From: Myxococcales bacterium
GTDB taxonomy: Bacteria; Myxococcota; Myxococcia; Myxococcales; JAKAPL01
Direction: 5' to 3'
Assembly (NCBI GenBank): GCA_021807105.1
Contig: JAKAPL010000017.1
Location: 1 to 60,171, forward strand
DNA: 60,171 nucleotides
A model generated the notes under the pieces. The model ran no database searches. It saw only the letters and a list, made by a program, of their open reading frames with translations, and was not told where the DNA came from. This document shows positions 50,868 through 60,055 of the stretch, in pieces (the stretch's first letter is position 1; the number at the start of each line of letters is the position of its first letter). Position numbers and translations under genes: made by a program.

Positions 50868-52452
50868 CTCCCGCGGCCTCGACTGCCCGGCGTGGTGCGG
50901 CGACGAGCGGCCGCAGCAGATCCCAGAGCTGCCGCAGATCCAGCGGTTTGCGCAGGAAGGCGTAGGCGCGGCCGTCGCTGCTCGCGTCGCCCAGGTCCGC
51001 GCCGCTCACCACGACGATCGGGACGGATCGGGTAGCCGGGTCGCGCGCGAGCGCCGCGAGGAGCGAGAAGCCGTCCGTGTGGCCGAGCACCACGTCGAGG
51101 ACGATCGCCGCGGGCCGTTCCCGGGCCGCCCGCGCGAGGATCGACAGCTCGTCCTGCAGGATGAGCGCGCGCACGCCCTTCCCGGCAAGCCAGCCCGCGA
51201 TCAGCGAGCAGACCTCCGGGTCGTCGTCGACGACCAGGACCGAACGGCGCTTGCCGGGGATCCGCGGCGCGGGCGCCGGGGTCCGGCCGCGGAGGGTCAC
51301 CCAGACGCGTCTCAGGAAGGCGCGCACCGCGCCGAGGAAGCCGCCGGACGAAAGGACGGCTGGCGGTGCTCCCAGGCCGCCGCCGAGGAGCCAGTAGGCC
51401 GTTCGGCCGGCGGGATCGTTCTCCGTTCCGATCCTCGCGAGGCGGTCGAGCGCCCGCAGGCGATCGAGTGCGGCTCGCTGCGCGGTGCGGCTGCGGGCGA
51501 GGTGATGCTCGCCAGGCGAGAGCAAGGAGGGGACGGCGAGGAGATCCTCCGCGAGCCGCAGGCTCTGCACCAACGCGATGCCGAACGCGTCGAGCGGCCA
51601 GAATGGGCCCGCGATCTCGCCGATTCGCCAGACCGGGTCGCGACCGACCCCGCCAGGGGCGGCGTGCCAGGGACGCTGCCAGACCTGGTCGACCGAGAGC
51701 GCGAGGGGGAGGAGGCCGTCGCGCTGGAGACGGGCGACCGACGCGAGAAGCAGCTCCGGGGCCGCGCCGCCGCGAACGTAGAGCCTCGCGCCGAACGGCA
51801 CGACGAAGAGCCAGGGGAGGGCGGGGGGGGTGGCAAAGGCGAACAGGTGGGACGCGTAGCGCTCGGGCAGCGGGGAGGGAGCCCGCAGCCACATGCCGCC
51901 GCCCGGGTGGAGGTCGGGGGCCCGCAGGCCGTCGGCGCCGCGGCTCTCCGGGCTGCGGACGCCCTCCGCCCCGAGCGCCAGCTCGACGCTCTGGACGAGG
52001 CCGCGCGAGCGGATCTGGACGCTCTGTCGGGAGGTGGACGCGACGCTCGCCGCGCTCGGGACGCTGCGGGCGCCAAGGCCGCCGGCGACCCCGCGCAGCA
52101 GGCGGCGGAAGGCGGCCGCGGGAGCGCCCGGCGTGACGATCCAGACGGGCCTCGGGACCGTCGCCGCCGGAGAGCGCGCGTGGGCGGCATGGAACACCGT
52201 CCCCCGATACCAGGAGAGGAGCCCGGGGGGGACCTCCATGCCCAGCAGGGCGAGCCGGGCGCGGGTCGCGTCGTCGATGACGAGCGGCTCCGCGAGATCA
52301 TCGGGCGTCACGGATGAGTGGTAGAGCGTGACCTCGATCAGGCGGCCCAGCCGGCGCGCGGCCGAGAGCAAGGCCGCCGCCGCGCACGCCCCCGCCGGCC
52401 CGCCGCCGAGGACAGCGACTCGCGATCCGTTGCGCAGAGGTCCCGCGGCCAT
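50863..52452 (-). CDS. FAD-dependent oxidoreductase-like protein fused to a response-regulator receiver domain
   Basis: 529 residues from ATG 52452. The N-terminus is a Rossmann FAD/NAD site (VAVLGGGPAGACAAAALLSA, residues about 11-30) followed by some 360 residues resembling flavin-dependent halogenases/monooxygenases (GPFWPLDAFGIALVQSLRLA near 285 looks like their GDAAG..PL.G.G...A segment in degraded form). Residues 404-529 form a canonical receiver domain: VLVVDDDPEV, phosphoacceptor Asp453 in IVLDVVLGHTDGF, VVVSGAD and Lys502 in FLRKPLD. A flavoprotein carrying a receiver is unusual. It could link redox state to phosphorelay input, or the FAD part may be only a sensor. The TAG stop comes from repeat B5. 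Confidence 0.78.
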   Translation of the reverse strand: MAAGPLRNGSRVAVLGGGPAGACAAAALLSAARRLGRLIEVTLYHSSVTPDDLAEPLVIDDATRARLALLGMEVPPGLLSWYRGTVFHAAHARSPAATVPRPVWIVTPGAPAAAFRRLLRGVAGGLGARSVPSAASVASTSRQSVQIRSRGLVQSVELALGAEGVRSPESRGADGLRAPDLHPGGGMWLRAPSPLPERYASHLFAFATPPALPWLFVVPFGARLYVRGGAAPELLLASVARLQRDGLLPLALSVDQVWQRPWHAAPGGVGRDPVWRIGEIAGPFWPLDAFGIALVQSLRLAEDLLAVPSLLSPGEHHLARSRTAQRAALDRLRALDRLARIGTENDPAGRTAYWLLGGGLGAPPAVLSSGGFLGAVRAFLRRVWVTLRGRTPAPAPRIPGKRRSVLVVDDDPEVCSLIAGWLAGKGVRALILQDELSILARAARERPAAIVLDVVLGHTDGFSLLAALARDPATRSVPIVVVSGADLGDASSDGRAYAFLRKPLDLRQLWDLLRPLVAAPRRAVEAAGA

Positions 52453-52483
52453 CCCGGCAACAAGATAGGAACGGACCAGACCC

Positions 52484-52729
52484 TCACCCCGTCTTGTTGA
52501 CGGTCCAGCCACTGCGACGTCCGATTCCGCGCCTTCGTGGGGGGGCTTGCCACCCCTTCGACGACGTGGGGGGCTGCTCGTTCCTCCCGCCTGCGGGGCG
52601 CCTGCCCCACTTACGGCGACTTTGGGGGAGGGGCTTTACGCCCGCCCCGCGGGTCGTCGCTCTCGTTCGCCCTTCCCGGCTGCGGGCTCGAACGCTTCGC
52701 TCCGCCGTCCCATGAACAAAACGTGCTCA
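52484..52729. repeat. Family A repeat, diverged copy A4
   Basis: About 245 bp. The left arm is CCCGTCTTGTTGACGGTCCA and the right arm CCATGAACAAAACGTGC. Both arms show the paired change TTATT to TTGTT and AATAA to AACAA. It carries the GGGGGGCTTGCCACCCC module in slot 1 and a diverged one (GGGGCGCCTGCCCCAC) in slot 2. The right border gives the TGA stop of the diguanylate cyclase gene. Confidence 0.75.
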
Positions 52730-53980
52730 CGGTGCGAGCGGACCGTCCTCCTCCCTCTCCGCCACCTCGACCCGGTTTCGTCCGGCGTGCTTCGCGTGGT
52801 AGAGCGCGCGGTCAGCGGCTTCGAGGAGCATCTCCGGGCGGACCTCGCCGGGAGGAATCTGCGCGACGCCGAGGCTCACGGACAGCGGGATTCCCAGGTC
52901 GGCCCCCTCGGCCGCCGCCTGGGCGCGCAGCCGCTCCGCGAAGGTCGCCCCCTGGCCGGCCTCGGTGTGGGGCAGGATGACCACGAACTCGTCGCCCCCG
53001 TACCGCGCGGCGAAGTCGGGCGCGCGCAGTTCCTGCCGGATGACGGCGGCGAGCGCGCCGAGGGCCTCGTTGCCCCGGACGTGGCCGTACTCGTCGTTGA
53101 GCTTCTTCAAGTTGTCGAGGTCGATCATGACGAGGGAGAGCGGCGTCCGGTAGCGGACGGACCGGCCGATCTCCTCGTCGAGCCTCGCCCGGAACGCGCG
53201 GTAGTTCGGCAGCCCGGTGAGGTCGTCGGTTTGCGCCATGGCCTCGAAGTGCTCCCGCTGGCGCTTCTGCCGCAAGGCGGTCGCCGCTCTGGCGAGCAGC
53301 TCGGCGCCGGAGAACGGCTTGACGAGGTAGTCGGCGGCGCCGAGGTCGAGGCCGCGGACCTTCGTCGGGTCGTCGCTCCTCGCGGAGAGCAGGATGACCG
53401 GGATGCCGCTCGTCCGCGGATCGCGCCTTAGCACCTCGAGCGCGGCGAAGCCGTCGAGCCGGGGCATGAACAGGTCGAGCAGGACCAGATCGGGCGGGCG
53501 GGCGAACGCCGCGCGGAGGGCCTCTTCGCCGTCGGCGGTCTGGACCACGGAGTAGCGCTCGGCGAGCAGCTCGGCGATGAGGGCGCGCGTCTCGGCGTCG
53601 TCCTCGGCGACTAGGACGAGCGGGCGCGATTCGACGGGCGCTTCCTCGGCCGACCCGGCGTCCGCCCGCCCGGTCCCCGCCTCCGGCGGCCGGGACGAGC
53701 GCCCCTCGATCCGCTGCTCGATCAGCGCGGCCATCTTGGCGAGCTGCCGTTCGATTGCCTCGACGCTCTCCCGCTGCCTGGAATCGAGCGGCCCGCGCGC
53801 GCCGCGCAGAAGGATTCGGACGTGTCCGAGGGCGACGTGGAGCGCGCCTCGCAGATCGTGGGAGACCCTAGCCAGCTCGCCCGCCTGGACGCGTGATTCC
53901 TCGAGCAAGCGCCGGTGGGCGTCGAGCAGCTCCGCGTCGTGGGGAGCATTGGGATCCTTCGTCATTCGCCCTGGAATCAT
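52727..53980 (-). CDS. Response regulator with GGDEF diguanylate cyclase domain
   Basis: Makes cyclic di-GMP from two GTP, controlled by phosphorylation. 417 residues. An N-terminal helical segment contains LARVSHDLRGALHVALGH (H-box-like, His41). The receiver domain at about 121-235 has VAEDD, phosphoacceptor Asp169 in VLLDLFMP and Lys221 in YLVKPF. The GGDEF domain runs from about 250, with TDDLTGLPNYRAF, active site ARYGGDEF (328-332) and a complete I-site RAPD (319-322) for product inhibition. ATG 53980 is used; ATG 53965 is an alternative. The start is 56 bp from the divergent selenoprotein gene. The last residues end in a family A repeat border. Confidence 0.93.
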   Translation of the reverse strand: MIPGRMTKDPNAPHDAELLDAHRRLLEESRVQAGELARVSHDLRGALHVALGHVRILLRGARGPLDSRQRESVEAIERQLAKMAALIEQRIEGRSSRPPEAGTGRADAGSAEEAPVESRPLVLVAEDDAETRALIAELLAERYSVVQTADGEEALRAAFARPPDLVLLDLFMPRLDGFAALEVLRRDPRTSGIPVILLSARSDDPTKVRGLDLGAADYLVKPFSGAELLARAATALRQKRQREHFEAMAQTDDLTGLPNYRAFRARLDEEIGRSVRYRTPLSLVMIDLDNLKKLNDEYGHVRGNEALGALAAVIRQELRAPDFAARYGGDEFVVILPHTEAGQGATFAERLRAQAAAEGADLGIPLSVSLGVAQIPPGEVRPEMLLEAADRALYHAKHAGRNRVEVAEREEDGPLAP

Positions 53981-53998
53981 AGTGAGCGCGCGGGATCG

Positions 53999-54007
53999 TG
54001 CTATCCT
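53999..54007 (+). promoter_or_regulatory. Extended -10 promoter of the selenoprotein gene
   Basis: TGCTATCCT (TG-N-TATCCT) gives a leader of about 23 nt before ATG 54037. AGGAGG at about 54025-54030 is the ribosome-binding site, 7 nt from the start. Confidence 0.5.
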
Positions 54008-54036
54008 TCGGGAGTAAACCCGTCAGGAGGAGCGCG

Positions 54037-54249
54037 ATGAAGGTCCTCATCTACGGCAAGGACGGCTGACCGCATACCCGGGCGGCCCGTGACGACTTCG
54101 GCCGCCGAGGCTTCGACGTCGACTACCGCGACGTCCTGCGCGACCCCGACGCGATGGCGGCGATGCTCGCCCTCTCGGGGGGCGGGCGCAGGGTCCCGGT
54201 GATCGTCGAGGGGGGAAAGCTGGCGGTCGGCTTCCGCGGCGGCACCTGA
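54037..54249 (+). CDS. Glutaredoxin-like selenoprotein (in-frame UGA as selenocysteine)
   Basis: Reading ATG 54037 through an in-frame TGA at 54067-54069 gives a 70-residue protein ending at TGA 54247-54249. It starts MKVLIYGKDG-U-PHTRAARDD, continues RDVLRDPDAMAAMLALSGGG and ends RRVPVIVEGGKLAVGFRGGT. This is a compact glutaredoxin/thioredoxin fold: the Sec (residue 11) sits exactly where glutaredoxins have the first Cys of C-P-Y-C/T, followed by the cis-Pro block VPVIV and the terminal GFRGGT glutathione-site Gly pair. AGGAGG precedes the start by 7 nt. A hairpin begins 11 nt after the UGA (next entry). No Cys is present at all, so Sec would be the only redox residue. Deltaproteobacteria are known to be rich in small thioredoxin-fold selenoproteins. 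A nonsense mutation of a TGC codon is the alternative, but the rest of the frame shows no decay. Confidence 0.85.
54081..54106 (+). promoter_or_regulatory. Candidate bacterial SECIS hairpin
   Basis: GGCGGCC (54081-54087), 12-nt loop CGTGACGACTTC, GGCCGCC (54100-54106). This perfect 7-bp stem lies 11 nt after the UGA codon, and its loop lies about 19-30 nt downstream. Bacterial SECIS elements are hairpins directly 3' of the UGA inside the coding region with an apical loop in about this window. The loop sequence is not conserved enough to prove SelB binding. Confidence 0.6.
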
Positions 54250-54436
54250 CATGTCTGATCCACGGCCGCCGGTCCGGCGGCCCAACGGTCCGTGAGGACG
54301 CTAAGCCCCGGGGTGAGGCGCTGCGCCGGCCGGCGAGGAGGGGCGCGGATCCCCAAGCTTCGCTTCTTGGGCCTTTAGGTCGGACGGAGCACCGAAGTCG
54401 ACGCGCCCTGTTCGCCGGATCCGAGGGCGGTCGCGC

Positions 54437-54615
54437 GTGGAGCTGACCCACTTTTCGATCATGAACCCCGCGTCGTTGCTGAAACCCGCTCCCGTTCCCG
54501 CTCCCGAGGCGCCGATTCCAAACCATGGTCGGTGTGCGGTTTCCCTCGATCGTTTCAGACCACGGGTATCGGGAGCGGGAACGGGTCCAGGAGTCGATCG
54601 GTTGCCTCAAGAAAA
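54437..54615. repeat. Dispersed repeat C, copy 2
   Basis: Flanks match copy 1 (GTGGAGCTGACCC, CCCCGCGTCGTTGC, GAACGGGTCCAGGA, CTCAAGAAA). The centre is a different palindrome, CCCGTTCCCGCTCCC (54491-54505) with GGGAGCGGGAACGGG (54571-54585). It fills the 400-bp gap between the selenoprotein gene and thiC, in which I see no other gene. Confidence 0.6.
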
Positions 54616-54651
54616 TGAGGTAGCTCCTCGTCGCGCGCCTGTCGCGCGCCT

Positions 54652-56062
<1,411 letters not shown>

Positions 56063-56161
56063 GTTGGGGACGGACGCCCGCCGCAGGTCGCGAAGTCGCC
56101 GCGCCTCCCTCTGGACCCGCCCCGGCGTTCGGGCTCGGTCCGGAGATTCATTCCGCCCCTG

Positions 56162-56539
56162 ATGCCGAGCCGCCCCAGCCGAGACCTCGAGACGTTCCCG
56201 AACCCGGCGCCGCGGCGCGACTACGTCGTCGCCTTCGAGTGCCCCGAGTTCACCTGTGTCTGCCCGAAGACCGGCCAGCCCGATTTCGCCACGATCCGGC
56301 TGCGGTACATCCCCGACCAGCTCTGCGTCGAGCTGAAGAGCTTCAAGCTCTACCTCTGGAGCTTTCGGGACGAGGGTCACTTCCACGAGGCCGTCGTCAA
56401 CCGCATCTGCGACGACCTCGCCCGCCTCCTCGCCCCGCGGGCGATCGAAATCGAAGGCGACTTCAATGTTCGCGGCGGCATCCGGACCGTGGTCACCGCC
56501 CGCGATCCTGCGGGGGCGCGCGCGCGGCTCGATCGTTGA
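56162..56539 (+). CDS. queF: NADPH-dependent 7-cyano-7-deazaguanine reductase QueF
   Basis: Reduces preQ0 to preQ1 in queuosine synthesis for tRNA. 125 residues, the unimodular (Bacillus-type) form. The catalytic Cys34 and following Asp41 are in [32 protein letters not shown] is the QueF signature and DFNVRGGI lies near the end. ATG 56162 begins 99 bp after thiC. No preQ1 riboswitch was seen upstream. Confidence 0.95.
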   Translation: MPSRPSRDLETFPNPAPRRDYVVAFECPEFTCVCPKTGQPDFATIRLRYIPDQLCVELKSFKLYLWSFRDEGHFHEAVVNRICDDLARLLAPRAIEIEGDFNVRGGIRTVVTARDPAGARARLDR

Positions 56540-56615
56540 GCCCGATCGTTCTCGTGGGCTGGCGAGGCTCTTCACCCCCGAAGCGTGCTATGAACGTCGC
56601 CCGGAGGCCATCGAC

Positions 56616-57644
56616 TTGAAAGCCATCGTCTTCGAGCGGCACGGCGGGCCGGAGGTCTTGCAACTGCGTGACCTCCCCCCGCGGCCGCTGCGTCCCTCGC
56701 AGGTCCGTGTCCGCGTCCGGGCGGTCGCCCTGAACCACCTCGACCTCTGGGTCCGCGAGGGCTGGCCGGCCTTGAAGCTTCCCTTCCCGCACGTGCTCGG
56801 CAGCGACGTCGCGGGCGTCGTCGAGGAGGTGGGGAGCGACGTGCGCGGCGTGGCCGCGGGCGCCGAGGTGCTCGTGAACCCCGGCCTCTCGTGCGGCCGC
56901 TGCGAAGCCTGCCTCGCCGGCCGCGACCCCTTCTGCGCCGAGTACGCGATCCTCGGCGAGCACGCCTGGGGCGGCTACGCCGAGCTGTGCGACGTGCCGG
57001 CGGCGAACCTCCTCCCGAAACCATCCCGCCTGTCCTTCGAGGAGGCGGCCTGCCTGCCGCTCACGTTCCTCACCGCCTGGACGATGCTCGTCGATCGCGC
57101 CGCCTTGCGTCCCGGAGAGACCTTGCTCGTCCACGCCGCGGGCAGCGGCGTGGGCGTCGCGGCGGTGCAGATCGGGAAGCTCCTCGGCGCGCGGGTCATC
57201 GCCACCGCGGGCGGCGAGGCGAAGCTCGCCCGCGCCCGCGCCCTCGGCGCCGACGAGACGATCGACTACGAGCGCGAGGACTTCGCGAAGGGCGCCCGGC
57301 GGCTCACCGGCGGCCGGGGCGTCGACGTGGTCTTCGAGCACGTCGGCAAGAAGACGTGGACGGGCAGCCTCGCCTCGCTGGCCGCCGGCGGGAGGCTCGT
57401 CACGTGCGGCGCGACCACCGGCGCGGACGCGGCCGTGGATCTGCGCTTTCTCTTCTATCGCAAGCTCTCGATCCTCGGCTCGACGATGGGTGGCAAGGGG
57501 ACGCTCTTCTCGGTGCTGCGCGAGGTCGAGGCCGGACGCCTCTCGCCCGTGCTCGACCAGGTGTTGCCGCTCGCGCAAGCCGCGCAGGCGCAGGGGCTGC
57601 TCGAAAGCCGGGCGCAGTTCGGGAAGGTGGTGCTCGTCCCATGA
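56616..57644 (+). CDS. Zinc-type MDR alcohol dehydrogenase/quinone oxidoreductase-like protein
   Basis: 342 residues from TTG 56616, with GGAGG 10 nt upstream. It begins (M)KAIVFERHGGPEVLQLRDLP, as MDR proteins do; an upstream in-frame ATG overlaps queF and is unlikely. Structural zinc Cys ligands are in LSCGRCEACLAGRDPFC. The NAD(P) site is VHAAGSGVGVAAVQIGKLLGA, preceded by LTFLTAWTML. It probably reduces or oxidises an alcohol, aldehyde or quinone with NAD(P)H; substrate not readable. Its stop overlaps the start of the next gene (ATGA). Confidence 0.88.
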   Translation: MKAIVFERHGGPEVLQLRDLPPRPLRPSQVRVRVRAVALNHLDLWVREGWPALKLPFPHVLGSDVAGVVEEVGSDVRGVAAGAEVLVNPGLSCGRCEACLAGRDPFCAEYAILGEHAWGGYAELCDVPAANLLPKPSRLSFEEAACLPLTFLTAWTMLVDRAALRPGETLLVHAAGSGVGVAAVQIGKLLGARVIATAGGEAKLARARALGADETIDYEREDFAKGARRLTGGRGVDVVFEHVGKKTWTGSLASLAAGGRLVTCGATTGADAAVDLRFLFYRKLSILGSTMGGKGTLFSVLREVEAGRLSPVLDQVLPLAQAAQAQGLLESRAQFGKVVLVP

Positions 57645-58513
57645 AACCGGGTCGTCCCTCCCGCACCGCGCAGTGGGTCGCATTCGCGCGCGCCTACGCG
57701 ACGCTCGATCCGCCCGAAGACCGCATCTGCGACGATCCCATCGCCGCCGCCTACCTCTCCGCCCCCGAGCGGGCGCTCCTCCTGGCCTCGCGCCTGCCGC
57801 CCGTTCGCGCCGCCGCGGCCCGCGAGTCGACGCGGTCGCCCTTCACGGGCTCCTGGCTCTATCCGGCCGTCCGGACCGCGTTCATCGACCGGGCGCTGCT
57901 CCGGCGGGTGGGCGAGGGGCTGGACCAGCTCGTGCTCCTCGGCGCGGGCTTCGACAGCCGCGCCGAACGGTTCGCGGGCGACCTCGCCGGCGTCCGGATC
58001 TTCGAGCTGGACTTCCCGGCCACGCAGGCGAGGAAGCTCGCGGTGCGGCCAGCGGCCCAGAACGTGACGTACCTGCCGATGGACCTCGCGCGCGAGCCCT
58101 TCGCGGATCGGCTCCTCGCGGCCGGCTTCGATCCAGCGAAGCGGACCGTCTTCCTCTGGGAGGGGGTCGTCTACTTCCTCACCCGCGAGCAGGTCGGGGC
58201 CGTGCTCGACGGCCTCCGCCGGCTCCTCTCGCCAGGCGGCACCGTCCTGCTCGACTATGGCCTCGCGGCGCCGCGGATGGGCGTGGTGGACCAGGCGCTC
58301 CTCGCCGTGAGCCTCGCCGTGACCCGCCTCCTGGGCGAGCCCGTCCAGACGCGGTTCGCCGAGGACGAGGTCGCCCCCCTCTTCGGCGGCCACGGCTTCA
58401 CGATCGCCGACCGCGCCGAGGTCGGTGAGCTCTGGCGCCGCCACCTGCGCGGGCGTTACGCGGGCACGAAGCTCATCCCGTTCTGGGGATGCCTGGAGCT
58501 GACCGCGCGCTGA
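57641..58513 (+). CDS. SAM-dependent methyltransferase, leucine carboxyl methyltransferase-like
   Basis: 290 residues starting at ATG 57641 in the ATGA overlap with the dehydrogenase. It shows the LCM/TIGR00027-type pattern: RICDDPIAAAYL near the start, VLLGAGFDSRAERF as the SAM-binding loop, FELDFPATQARK, and LWEGVVYFLTREQV downstream. Such proteins methylate small-molecule or carboxyl substrates, often in secondary metabolism; the substrate here is unknown. Coupled translation with the MDR enzyme suggests a shared pathway. Confidence 0.87.
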   Translation: MKPGRPSRTAQWVAFARAYATLDPPEDRICDDPIAAAYLSAPERALLLASRLPPVRAAAARESTRSPFTGSWLYPAVRTAFIDRALLRRVGEGLDQLVLLGAGFDSRAERFAGDLAGVRIFELDFPATQARKLAVRPAAQNVTYLPMDLAREPFADRLLAAGFDPAKRTVFLWEGVVYFLTREQVGAVLDGLRRLLSPGGTVLLDYGLAAPRMGVVDQALLAVSLAVTRLLGEPVQTRFAEDEVAPLFGGHGFTIADRAEVGELWRRHLRGRYAGTKLIPFWGCLELTAR

Positions 58514-58645
58514 TCTCCCGCCTCCAGGAATCGTCGCGTGGGGCGGGGACGGCTCGTGGAGGAAGACAGAGAGGCGTTGGCCTCGGGTCTTCGCTCCCGG
58601 GTTTCATGGTTTCCTGACGTTCCGTGGGGCTTCCAGCGTCGGCCC

Positions 58646-58679
58646 GCGCGGGGGGGGGGCGGGCGGCGCTCCCCCGCGC
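58646..58679. terminator. Hairpin between convergent genes
   Basis: GCGCGGGGG (58646-58654) and CCCCCGCGC (58671-58679) form a perfect 9-bp stem with a G-rich loop. It lies in the 224-bp gap between the convergent methyltransferase and PEGA genes, so it may serve both. Confidence 0.45.
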
Positions 58680-58737
58680 AGGCCGGGCTCTCTCCTCCCT
58701 CTCCTGCTGCGCCCGAGCTCCACCGCTCGCACCCGCC

Positions 58738-59943
58738 TCACGGCCCGTGGCCGTGGACGACCACCCGGCGAGGGGCCGACGAGGGAGGCGGCGTGCTCGC
58801 GTCTCCCTCCGTCCCCGCGCCCCCGAAACGGAACTCGCTGGCGAGGGTCCCCTCCGCGATCCGGTCGGCGGCGACCCGCGCCGGCAGGACGAGCGGCGGG
58901 CCGCCCGCGGTCTGCCGCGCGTGGATCTGCGTCACGATCTTGTCCATCTGGAGCCGCGCGTCGAGCATCTCGGTGTCGAACGAGACGCGCGGAAGCCGGC
59001 TGACGGTCTTCTTCGCGGCGTCGTACAGGAACGCGTCGAGGGCGAGGCCATCCGGCGTCCGGTGGAGCGCGCCGAAGACGACGAGCGCGGCCGCCCCCGC
59101 CTTCGCCGCCGCCGCCGCCGCGTCGAGCGCCTGCGGCTCGATCCGGTTCTCGGCCAGCTCCGCGTTCAGCTCCGCGGCCGGCCCCTCGGCCCCGCTCTGC
59201 GCCCGCACGCGCAAGGGGGTGCTCCCTGGGGCGGCGTCGGCCACCTGGCCCCACAGCTCGCCCGAGGGGAGGACGGCGCGCAGGTACTGGGGACCCCGCG
59301 GCAGGTCGCGGACGAGCACCGGCGCCTTCCCCACGTCCTCGCCGTCCACCCAGACCTCGGCCCCCTCCGGCGTCGAATCGATCCGGATGGCCCCGCGGGG
59401 CAGCGCGGCCGCCTCGCGCGCGAGCTTCTTCTCCTCCGCGGAGAAGCTCGGCGCCTGCGCGATCGCCTGGATGGGCCTTCCGGCCGCGAGCCGCAACGCC
59501 TCGCGCAGGCTCGCCCTCCCCGCGTCGTCCTCGCCCCGCCGGTACTGCAAGGCGCCCAGCTCAGCCGTGCAGTCGAGGAGGTCCTGGAAGTCGTCGAGCG
59601 CGGCCAGCGCCTTCGTGAACCCCGCGCGGGCCGCCTCGTAGTCGCGCTGCGCCTCGGCCGGCTGGTGCCCCGCGAGGGCCGCGCGCGCCGCGGCGAGGGT
59701 CTTCTTCGCCGTGGCGAGCTCGTCCCGGGCCAGGCCCTCGATCCGGCGCGGCCGGGGCGCCACGTCGAGGTCTCCGATCGACGCGAGCTCGCCCGCGAGC
59801 AGGTCCGCGGCCTTGTCCCCGGCGCCGTTCGGCAGATCCCCCGAGAGCGGCGCGAACGTGAGCACGGAGAGCCGTGTCGCCGCGGAGGCGGGCGGCGCGA
59901 GGAGGGAGAGGGCGGAGGCGAGCGCGAGGGCGGACTTCGTCAC
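58738..59943 (-). CDS. Secreted PEGA-domain protein
   Basis: 401 residues from GTG 59943, with signal peptide MTKSALALASALSLLAPPASA. Residues about 75-165 are helical, TPR-like (AEAQRDYEAARAGFTKALAAL). At about 185-255 a PEGA module reads GAIRIDSTPEGAEVWVDGEDVGKAPVLV (key pieces STPEGAEVWVDG and LPRGPQYLRAVLPSG). The C-terminal part (GAAALVVFGALHRTPDGLALDAFLYD) resembles the lipoprotein-associated LpoB/TolB-like N-domain fold in feel, but I cannot assign it. It is probably periplasmic or surface-exposed; PEGA domains in Myxococcota are often in kinase-linked or envelope proteins. Confidence 0.82.
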   Translation of the reverse strand: MTKSALALASALSLLAPPASAATRLSVLTFAPLSGDLPNGAGDKAADLLAGELASIGDLDVAPRPRRIEGLARDELATAKKTLAAARAALAGHQPAEAQRDYEAARAGFTKALAALDDFQDLLDCTAELGALQYRRGEDDAGRASLREALRLAAGRPIQAIAQAPSFSAEEKKLAREAAALPRGAIRIDSTPEGAEVWVDGEDVGKAPVLVRDLPRGPQYLRAVLPSGELWGQVADAAPGSTPLRVRAQSGAEGPAAELNAELAENRIEPQALDAAAAAAKAGAAALVVFGALHRTPDGLALDAFLYDAAKKTVSRLPRVSFDTEMLDARLQMDKIVTQIHARQTAGGPPLVLPARVAADRIAEGTLASEFRFGGAGTEGDASTPPPSSAPRRVVVHGHGP

Positions 59944-59950
59944 CCGGAGG

Positions 59951-59959
59951 TATCTACCA
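59951..59959 (-). promoter_or_regulatory. Extended -10 promoter of the PEGA gene
   Basis: On the minus strand TGGTAGATA (59959-59951) is an extended -10 ending 7 bp before the GTG start, so the transcript would be almost leaderless. TTGATT lies 19 bp further upstream. Confidence 0.4.
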
Positions 59960-60055
59960 CGCGCAAGGTGGGCAAAATCAAGATGGCGGGAGCACCCCGG
60001 GCTTGGCCGCGAGGGCTCCGCCGGTCTCTCGCGACCGTGCGGACCCTCGCCTTAG

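Noticed and set aside
56063-56161. preQ1 riboswitch before queF
   Set aside because: No matching pseudoknot or A-rich tail seen in the 99-bp gap.
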